Assembly: GCA_900315175.1 (NCBI GenBank) | Contig: OMYA01000004.1 | Span: 62,001-126,000 of the forward strand | Direction of reading: 5' to 3' | DNA: 64,000 nucleotides | DNA from: an uncultured Bacteroidales bacterium | GTDB taxonomy: Bacteria; Bacteroidota; Bacteroidia; Bacteroidales; F082 | In this document: piece after piece, positions 57,871-64,000 of the stretch | How the letters are laid out: the number at the start of each line of letters is the position of its first letter | Position numbering within the stretch: position 1 is the first letter of the stretch | The notes under the pieces: generated by a model | The model's input: only the letters and a program-made list of their open reading frames with translations | Told to the model about the DNA's origin: nothing | Database searches by the model: none | Position numbers and translations under genes: made by a program

Positions 57871-59040
57871 ATGGAAATAATTTTCAACTATAAATCACTG
57901 AGTTTCATTATCTTATGTGTTTTCGGCCTTTCGTGGCTGATTCAGATGCTTTATTTCTGGGGTCTTTTCAGCCGTCTGGCGTTTTTCAATAAGAAGAAAT
58001 ACGACAACAGCAGTCCGAATTATGAGCCGGTGTCGGTTATCGTCTGTGCCAAAGATGCCTACGAGTATCTCATCGACCTCGTCCCGCGAATTTTATCTCA
58101 GGATTATCCTGAATTCGAGCTTGTCCTCGTCAACGACTGCTCTACTGATGAGACCACCGACTATCTGAAAATCCTCATCGACCAGCATCCTGAGGTCAAC
58201 GTGGTTTCGCTTACGCAAAGTTTGAATTTTTTCCATGGCAAGAAGTTTCCGCTCAGCATGGGAATAAAGTCAGCGAAGCACGATTTGCTTTTGCTCACCG
58301 ACGCCGACTGTCTGCCGGAAAACGACCAGTGGATCAAGGGCATGGTCAGTGCATACAAGAAAGGCACTGGAGTTGTGCTTGGATACGGGCCATACTTCAC
58401 CCGTAAAGGCTTGTTAAACAAGCTGATACGTTTCGACACGCTTTACACCGCAATACAATATCTCTCGATGGCACTGGCAAAAATGCCGTATATGGGTGTA
58501 GGCAGAAATCTTTCGTATCATCGCGATCTTTTCTATAAAAACAAGGGGTTTACATCACATTACACCATTCCTTCGGGAGATGACGACATCTTTGTCAGCC
58601 AGGTGGCCAACAAAAGCAACACGCGTATCTTCATCGACCCGAACTGCCGCATGGAGTCAGAGCCGAAGCGTACTTTCAGCGGATGGATTCATCAGAAACG
58701 CCGGCACTACTCCACTGCCAACATGTACAAACGCTCAACGAACATCATTTTAGGCGCGCTCTTGTCAAGCAGATTGTTCTATTACGCCTCGGCAGTAACA
58801 CTTTTCTGCCTGCCTCCAGCTTTCGTATGCAATACCGGATGCCCTTTGTACTATGTTGCAATAGGCGGATTTATGCTTTTGCATGGCATCAGCATGGACT
58901 GGATTTACAACAAGTCAGCCCAACAATTGGGTGAGAAGAATTTATATCTCTTCTTCACGCCGCTTTACGATATATTTTTCACGTTGTTCACCACGATGCT
59001 TGGAATATGGAACACATTCTCCAAGCCGAAAAACTGGTGA
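57871..59040 (+). CDS. Family 2 glycosyltransferase, membrane bound
   Basis: A 389-residue inverting glycosyltransferase of the GT-A fold. An N-terminal span (residues about 9-33) is followed by VSVIVCAKDAYEYLIDLV near residue 53, LVLVNDCSTDETT near residue 83, and the metal-binding LTDADCLPEN near residue 142. The acceptor region has PSGDDDIFVSQVA near residue 236 (ED-type catalytic acid) and IHQKRRHYSTANMYK, a variant of the (Q/R)xxRW motif. Two or three C-terminal spans close it. Product unknown; polysaccharide or glycolipid assembly is likely. Confidence 0.88.
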   Translation: MEIIFNYKSLSFIILCVFGLSWLIQMLYFWGLFSRLAFFNKKKYDNSSPNYEPVSVIVCAKDAYEYLIDLVPRILSQDYPEFELVLVNDCSTDETTDYLKILIDQHPEVNVVSLTQSLNFFHGKKFPLSMGIKSAKHDLLLLTDADCLPENDQWIKGMVSAYKKGTGVVLGYGPYFTRKGLLNKLIRFDTLYTAIQYLSMALAKMPYMGVGRNLSYHRDLFYKNKGFTSHYTIPSGDDDIFVSQVANKSNTRIFIDPNCRMESEPKRTFSGWIHQKRRHYSTANMYKRSTNIILGALLSSRLFYYASAVTLFCLPPAFVCNTGCPLYYVAIGGFMLLHGISMDWIYNKSAQQLGEKNLYLFFTPLYDIFFTLFTTMLGIWNTFSKPKNW

Positions 59041-59074
59041 AAACAACAAGAAAGTCAGTCAGTTGACAGAGCAA

Positions 59075-61576
59075 CTACTTCAACACTTTTACAGTATTGC
59101 CATTCAGTTTGATGAAATAAACACCTTTGTCCCAATCTGAGGTATCGATATTGATTTCATCGCAAGCTTCAACAGATATGACTTTCTGTCCTATCGAGTT
59201 GAAAACTTCGATTTTCATCATACCATCCATCTTGACAACCAGCTGATTATCAAAAGGATTCGGATAGATATCGAATGAATCGGCTTCATTTTCACCAACA
59301 GAGAGGCCATATTGGTTCTCGATGGCGCCGAGGTCGATGATATTATTCACAATACGTTGATTGCCAAGGTAATCGGGGCCGGTGATGCCAGCAATTGAAT
59401 TATCGCCGGCATTTACGCAAGATGAGAGTATGTCCAAACTATAATCACCACCATCAGGATTGGCGAAGCGAGGATAGTTACCATTGTCGGAGCCGTCGTT
59501 TTCATTAGCTAAATTGATGATATTTGTACCTTCGCAACCACCTTGGACAGCACAGTACTTGAACTTTGATTTTCCGCAGATCTGATCAGGTGAGCCGTTT
59601 TTAGTGTTACCCCAGAAGATACTGTTGGAGAATGTGCTGTATTTTGTCTCATTATAAATACCGCCACCATCTTCAACAGATTGATTATCAACAATATTGC
59701 AATTTATTACAGAGATCTTACCTTTGTTATATAAGGCACCGCCCAAATTTGCCGTATTATGGTCAAAGATGGTGTTCACAACCTTGCTTTCCTTGTTTGC
59801 AAAGATGTAATAAGCGCCTCCTTTAGTCATCGCAGAATTATTTACAAAACGGCAATTAAAAATTTGAGCACCTGTCATGTCGCAAAGAGCGCCGCCAAGC
59901 GAGCCACTATTTCCTTCAAAGGTGCAGTTTGTGAACTTTGTGACAGCATTATTATAATAAGCCGAGATGATGTAAGCGCCGCCACCGAAACCGTTTGCGA
60001 CATTATTCAAGAATTTGCAATTGGAGAAACGGCTGTTGCTGCACAGATAAGCACCTCCACCGGCACCTGCATTGCCGTTCTGAATGGTAAATCCATCCCA
60101 AAGGGAATATTCATAATTCTGGAAGTGGTCGACCTGATAAAGCACACGGCGCTGATTCTGTCCGTCGAGAATGGTCGGATTAGCCTCGAAATCGCGGTCA
60201 TCAAGGTTGAAGTCGGGGGTTTCGTTGCCAGCGAAACCGCCGTAAACACGGTTATTTTTGTAAATCAGGAATGCGCCGTTGGCATTGTCCACGTCGCCGT
60301 AATAAGTTCCGGCTTTCACCCATACCATATTTGAGACACTATTGGCGCGTGCTGCGGCATATTCAATATAAGGTGTGGCGTTAGCCCATGATGAGCCGTC
60401 GCCTGTTCCATCAGCGCTGACATAGATGATGCCGTTTTCGTCAGCATTGATTTCCATCGGAACGATATTCACCACGACAGCCTCCTTGAGATGAAAGCCT
60501 GCCACGTCGTTGATGCTGTAGTAGTCGTTGCCCGAACCGCTCCATCCGAGGTTAAAATGGAAATAATCGTTAGCATCATAACCGTCGCAAACGATAGCGT
60601 GTCCGCTTCCTGAGTCGTTGTTACCGGAGAAATACACCGGCTGCGATTTGTCGAGATCACTCTTCAGCAAAGCAACCCATTCTTCCTCTGTGTATTGGCT
60701 GCGTTCTCGATAATTTGCCGCACAATATCCGAAATACTGACGCAGAGCAGTCTCAACATCTTTGGAATAGGCTGAACTACCGTCAGGACCGAAGTTCATA
60801 TCGACACTAACGCCGCAATGGTACATCAGCAGAGCCACCGCTTTCGCCGCATCATTTGCCTGACTGCCAAGCTGGAAAGGCATAATAGCCCAGTTGTAGG
60901 TCGTCGCACCGAAATTTGCCGACTGCTCGCCATAAGTGCCATGAACATAAGAATGCGAGCCACTACCCTGAACAGGATGATTCCAATATTTCATAATCTG
61001 CGACATCGCGCAAGCCACACAACCCGCATAACAACGATTGCCATTCCAATAGTTATTACATTCCGGAGCGTAATAGTTATACGGATAATCCTGATTCCAT
61101 AACGTCTGAATCAGCGGTTCAACGGTCGTGGCATTTCTCTCCGCAGGCAACTCTTTGTTTTCCAACAAGTTCCATTCCGTATCAGCATCAGCCATCTTAA
61201 CACCTTTCTCATCACAATAATCGACATTTTTACTGTAATTATTGATAAAATACCAAGCTGGCTCAGGGATTTCGCCATCATAACTGTTTTTTAAGGAATA
61301 TGCCAACACCGGTTTCATATTTCTTGAAGCGGAGACAATCACAAAACCGCCGCCTTCTACATTATAGATATAAAGATTCGGCTGTCCGTCGTCACCCTTT
61401 TCGATATGGAAAAGATTCAACTGCGACTTCTCGTTTCTTGTCTTATTTGAAATAAAATTAGAACCTATCTTTTTCGCAAAAGATTCATTCACAAAACTTT
61501 GAGCCATTGAATCATTCATTATAAACGACATTATAACAACCGTCAGAATGAGCTTGAAAAAATATTTTTTATTCAT
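59075..61576 (-). CDS. Secreted C10 (streptopain-like) cysteine peptidase with beta-helix and T9SS domain
   Basis: An 833-residue protein. A signal peptide ends near residue 25 (SMAQS), followed by a Spi-type propeptide (SASRNMKPVLAYS). The C10 catalytic Cys is at about residue 186 in CYAGCVACAMSQIMKYW, and the His at about 326 in GSGHAIVCDGYD. From residue 380 on, a right-handed beta-helix region carries repeated NC.F.NN-type turns and N-x-A..GGA(L/Y)Y motifs like polymorphic membrane proteins. The last 75 residues are a type A sorting domain (IYPNPFDNQL, FNSIGQKV, WDKGVYFIKL), so secretion by the type IX system is expected. Confidence 0.9.
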   Translation of the reverse strand: MNKKYFFKLILTVVIMSFIMNDSMAQSFVNESFAKKIGSNFISNKTRNEKSQLNLFHIEKGDDGQPNLYIYNVEGGGFVIVSASRNMKPVLAYSLKNSYDGEIPEPAWYFINNYSKNVDYCDEKGVKMADADTEWNLLENKELPAERNATTVEPLIQTLWNQDYPYNYYAPECNNYWNGNRCYAGCVACAMSQIMKYWNHPVQGSGSHSYVHGTYGEQSANFGATTYNWAIMPFQLGSQANDAAKAVALLMYHCGVSVDMNFGPDGSSAYSKDVETALRQYFGYCAANYRERSQYTEEEWVALLKSDLDKSQPVYFSGNNDSGSGHAIVCDGYDANDYFHFNLGWSGSGNDYYSINDVAGFHLKEAVVVNIVPMEINADENGIIYVSADGTGDGSSWANATPYIEYAAARANSVSNMVWVKAGTYYGDVDNANGAFLIYKNNRVYGGFAGNETPDFNLDDRDFEANPTILDGQNQRRVLYQVDHFQNYEYSLWDGFTIQNGNAGAGGGAYLCSNSRFSNCKFLNNVANGFGGGAYIISAYYNNAVTKFTNCTFEGNSGSLGGALCDMTGAQIFNCRFVNNSAMTKGGAYYIFANKESKVVNTIFDHNTANLGGALYNKGKISVINCNIVDNQSVEDGGGIYNETKYSTFSNSIFWGNTKNGSPDQICGKSKFKYCAVQGGCEGTNIINLANENDGSDNGNYPRFANPDGGDYSLDILSSCVNAGDNSIAGITGPDYLGNQRIVNNIIDLGAIENQYGLSVGENEADSFDIYPNPFDNQLVVKMDGMMKIEVFNSIGQKVISVEACDEINIDTSDWDKGVYFIKLNGNTVKVLK

Positions 61577-61595
61577 TTTTACGTTAATTTGATGC

Positions 61596-61604
61596 GCAAA
61601 GATA
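61596..61604 (-). promoter_or_regulatory. -7 box for the C10 peptidase
   Basis: TATCTTTGC on the minus strand, 19 bases before the start at 61576; back to back with the hutU box. Confidence 0.6.
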
Positions 61605-61613
61605 TAAATTTAT

Positions 61614-61622
61614 TAAATTTGC
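61614..61622 (+). promoter_or_regulatory. -7 box for hutU
   Basis: TAAATTTGC, 40 bases before the hutU start at 61663. Confidence 0.55.
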
Positions 61623-61662
61623 AGGCTATAATTTAAGAAAAAAATATTAAAAATTTACATAA

Positions 61663-63657
61663 ATGAATGATTTTCAAAAAGAGATACTTGCTGGCATCCC
61701 TGAACAGCTGCCGGAAGTAAAGGAATACGACAAAAACATCAACCATGCGCCGAAACGCAAGGACATCTTGACAAAAGAGCAGAAAAGACTGGCATTGAAG
61801 AACGCTCTTCGTTATTTCCCGGAGAGGCTTCATGCACAGCTCGCTCCTGAGTTTTACGAGGAGTTGGAGAAATACGGCCGCATCTACATGTACCGTTACC
61901 GTCCTTCGTACAAGATGTATGCCCGTCCTATCGACGAGTATCCGGCGAAATGCCGTCAGGCTGCAGCCATCATGCTGATGATTCAGAACAACCTGGACCC
62001 TGCTGTGGCACAGCATCCGCATGAGCTCATCATCTACGGCGGCAACGGCGCCATCTTCCAAAACTGGGCACAATACCGTCTCGTGATGCAGTATCTCGCC
62101 AACATGACCGACGAGCAGACTCTGGTGATGTATTCGGGTCACCCGATGGGACTGTTCCCTTCGCACAAAGAGGCTCCGCGCGTCATCGTCACCAACGGTA
62201 TGATGATTCCAAACTATTCGAAACCGGATGACTGGGAGCGTTTCAACGCACTCGGCGTGACGCAATACGGCCAGATGACAGCAGGTTCATACATGTACAT
62301 CGGGCCACAAGGTATCGTCCACGGCACCACCATCACAGTGTTGAACGCATCGCGTAAGCAAGGCGGCACACCGGCGGGCAAGCTGTTCATCACAGCGGGT
62401 CTCGGAGGCATGTCAGGCGCTCAGCCAAAGGCAGGCAACATCGCTGGCGTGGTGTCAATCACAGCTGAAATCAACCCGGCAGCGGCACAGAAGCGCTACA
62501 ACCAGGGCTGGGTCGATGAGATTCACGAGAACCTCGACGAATTATTTGAAAAAGTTAACGAGGCACGCGCAAAGAAGATCGCCCGTTCGTTCGCCTACCA
62601 AGGCAACGTCGTCGACCTCTGGGAATATGCGGCAAACAAAGGCATCCAGGTGGACTTAGGCTCCGACCAGACATCGTTGCACAACCCATTTGCTGGCGGC
62701 TATTATCCAGTAGGTTATTCTTTGGATGAGTCAAAGAAGATGATGGCGGAAGAGCCTGCCAAGTTCAAAGAGGCTGTCTACGCCTCGTTGCGCCGTCATG
62801 TGGCAGCTGTCAACAAACTGACAGCCAAGGGCATGTACTTCTTCGACTACGGCAACGCTTTCTTGCTTGAGAGCAGCCGCGCCGGAGCAGACATCTTGAA
62901 AGAAGACGGCAAGTTCCGTTATCCTTCATACGTCCAGGACATCATGGGACCTATGTATTTCGACTACGGTTTCGGTCCGTTCCGTTGGGTATGCACCTCA
63001 GGCAAGCCTGAGGATCTGCAGGTCACCGACGACATCGCATGCAAGGTGTTGGAAGACATCGCCAAGTCATCGCCGAAGGAGATTCAGCAGCAGATGCACG
63101 ACAACATACAGTGGATCAAAGGCGCACAGGCCAACCACCTCGTCGTGGGCTCACAGGCTCGTATCCTCTACGCCGACTGCGAAGGCCGCACCAAGATCGC
63201 TGCCGAGTTCAACAAAGCCATCGCTGACGGCCGTCTGACAGCTCCTGTCGTGTTAGGCCGTGACCACCACGATGTGTCAGGCACCGACTCACCGTTCCGT
63301 GAGACATCAAACATCTACGACGGCTCAAGCTTCACCGCTGACATGGCAGTGCAGAACGTCATCGGCGACGGATTCCGCGGCGCCACATGGGTCTCAATCC
63401 ACAACGGCGGCGGCGTAGGCTGGGGCGAGGTCATCAACGGAGGCTTTGGCATGGTTCTTGATGGTACTCCAGAGGCTGACAGACGCTTACACTGCATGCT
63501 GCATTGGGATGTGAACAACGGTATCGCACGTCGTAGCTGGGCTCGCAACGAACCAGCCATGTTCGCCATCAGACGCGCCATGGAGGTCGAGCCGAGACTG
63601 AAGGTGACAATGCCAAACATAGCAGACGACAAGATGATTGCTGAAATTATTAAATAA
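61663..63657 (+). CDS. hutU: Urocanate hydratase
   Basis: A 664-residue NAD-dependent enzyme of histidine breakdown, turning urocanate into imidazolone propionate. Signatures are YGGNGAIFQNWAQYRLVMQYL near residue 125, ITAGLGGMSGAQPKAGN near residue 245, and the SIHNGGGVGWGEVINGGFG loop near residue 583. It is longer than the roughly 555-residue enzymes of Proteobacteria, with an N-terminal extension usual for Bacteroidota. The next gene downstream encodes a secreted protein; no other hut genes are visible in the window. Confidence 0.95.
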   Translation: MNDFQKEILAGIPEQLPEVKEYDKNINHAPKRKDILTKEQKRLALKNALRYFPERLHAQLAPEFYEELEKYGRIYMYRYRPSYKMYARPIDEYPAKCRQAAAIMLMIQNNLDPAVAQHPHELIIYGGNGAIFQNWAQYRLVMQYLANMTDEQTLVMYSGHPMGLFPSHKEAPRVIVTNGMMIPNYSKPDDWERFNALGVTQYGQMTAGSYMYIGPQGIVHGTTITVLNASRKQGGTPAGKLFITAGLGGMSGAQPKAGNIAGVVSITAEINPAAAQKRYNQGWVDEIHENLDELFEKVNEARAKKIARSFAYQGNVVDLWEYAANKGIQVDLGSDQTSLHNPFAGGYYPVGYSLDESKKMMAEEPAKFKEAVYASLRRHVAAVNKLTAKGMYFFDYGNAFLLESSRAGADILKEDGKFRYPSYVQDIMGPMYFDYGFGPFRWVCTSGKPEDLQVTDDIACKVLEDIAKSSPKEIQQQMHDNIQWIKGAQANHLVVGSQARILYADCEGRTKIAAEFNKAIADGRLTAPVVLGRDHHDVSGTDSPFRETSNIYDGSSFTADMAVQNVIGDGFRGATWVSIHNGGGVGWGEVINGGFGMVLDGTPEADRRLHCMLHWDVNNGIARRSWARNEPAMFAIRRAMEVEPRLKVTMPNIADDKMIAEIIK

Positions 63658-63698
63658 ACAGGATTAACAAGAATTATTAACAATTAAAAATAAAAAAC

Positions 63699-64000
63699 AT
63701 GAAAAAATTATTCTTTACATTAGCATTATTGGTTTCGGTGTTCGCATTGGCAGCACAAAGCTACACCGTGACAGAAAAAGAAACAGGCAACGTCGTTGAA
63801 AACGGCGCCAATTATTATGTTTACGGTGACGGAGTGGCAACTTGGGGTGAGTTGAACATTGAGTTCGATGTCACAGCAAATGAAAACGTCCGTCTCATCG
63901 GCGAAAAAGTCGAAGTGCAGGTCGTCGAAAACACACAAAACTATTTCTGCTGGGGCAACTGCTTCCTTTCAACAGTATATGTCAGCGACCCTGTCAGCTT
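63699..64000 (+). CDS. Secreted protein, cut by the right edge
   Basis: The first 100 codons of a gene that runs off the window. It begins with a signal peptide, MKKLFFTLALLVSVFALAAQ, and a beta-rich mature part: ETGNVVENGANYYVYGDG, LNIEFDVTANENVRLIGEKV and NYFCWGNCFLSTVYV. The style is that of T9SS-exported Bacteroidales proteins, but the C-terminus is not visible. It starts 41 bases after hutU, with a copy of the ACAGGATTAACAAGA repeat phrase between. Confidence 0.8.
   Translation, partial: MKKLFFTLALLVSVFALAAQSYTVTEKETGNVVENGANYYVYGDGVATWGELNIEFDVTANENVRLIGEKVEVQVVENTQNYFCWGNCFLSTVYVSDPVS

Overview
The window comes from a member of the Bacteroidales (phylum Bacteroidota), probably uncultured; the sequence does not name the species. 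The evidence is the recurrent Bacteroidota promoter (TAnnTTTGC about 7 bases upstream of transcription starts), type IX secretion C-terminal domains on two secreted peptidases, a GldA-type ABC ATPase, EF-Ts of about 330 residues, a DUF5723 barrel protein, a GxxExxY protein, and a MurE with the DNPR signature for meso-diaminopimelate.

Layout. 1-9.5 kb: a Cys-rich repeat lipoprotein cut by the left edge, a secreted M28 peptidase, metK behind a probable SAM-II riboswitch, gldA, and the rplM-rpsI-rpsB-tsf translation operon with a clear terminator. 9.5-16.5 kb: cysS, the threonine-to-glycine pair kbl plus a short-chain threonine dehydrogenase, a wrecked transposase, a Ca/Na antiporter, DUF389 and DUF2147. 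16.5-31.9 kb: purN and a division/cell-wall (dcw) cluster read right to left: mraZ, rsmH, ftsL, ftsI, murE, mraY, murD remnant, ftsW, murG, murC, ftsQ, ftsA, ftsZ. MurD is reduced to a 176-residue C-terminal piece. 32-39 kb: engB, then three paralogous surface lipoproteins. Two of these transcription units share an unusual promoter with CGTGTA direct repeats spaced 21 bp apart. 39-52 kb: def, ruvX, tRNA-His, dapD, an orphan peptide-type ABC permease, DUF5723, tRNA-Leu, tig (lacking its PPIase domain)-clpP-clpX, an undecaprenyl-phosphate sugar transferase, a lipoprotein and a Gfo/Idh oxidoreductase. 51-64 kb: pcm, trmB, an HU/SPOR protein, kdsB, a deoxynucleoside kinase, an LptF/G permease, tgt, a glycosyltransferase, a C10 peptidase, hutU and the start of a secreted protein.

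Most of the coding content is housekeeping: translation, peptidoglycan and divisome assembly, protein quality control, and LPS/envelope assembly. What stands out is in the spacers and the lipoprotein locus. There are two copies of a 150-bp MITE-like element with a structured core, four copies of a 38-46-bp REP-like repeat, arrays of mini-hairpins whose stems differ but stay paired, a two-copy nested hairpin before the glycosyltransferase, and interleaved inverted repeats between clpP and clpX. Some repeats have entered genes: the end of ruvX and the interior of murC. The best candidate for an undescribed system is the lipoprotein locus at 32.8-38.9 kb: a small single-span membrane protein plus a FISUMP-like lipoprotein, once fused and once split by an ATGA overlap, behind promoters of identical geometry that lack a -33 box and carry 21-bp-phased sites.
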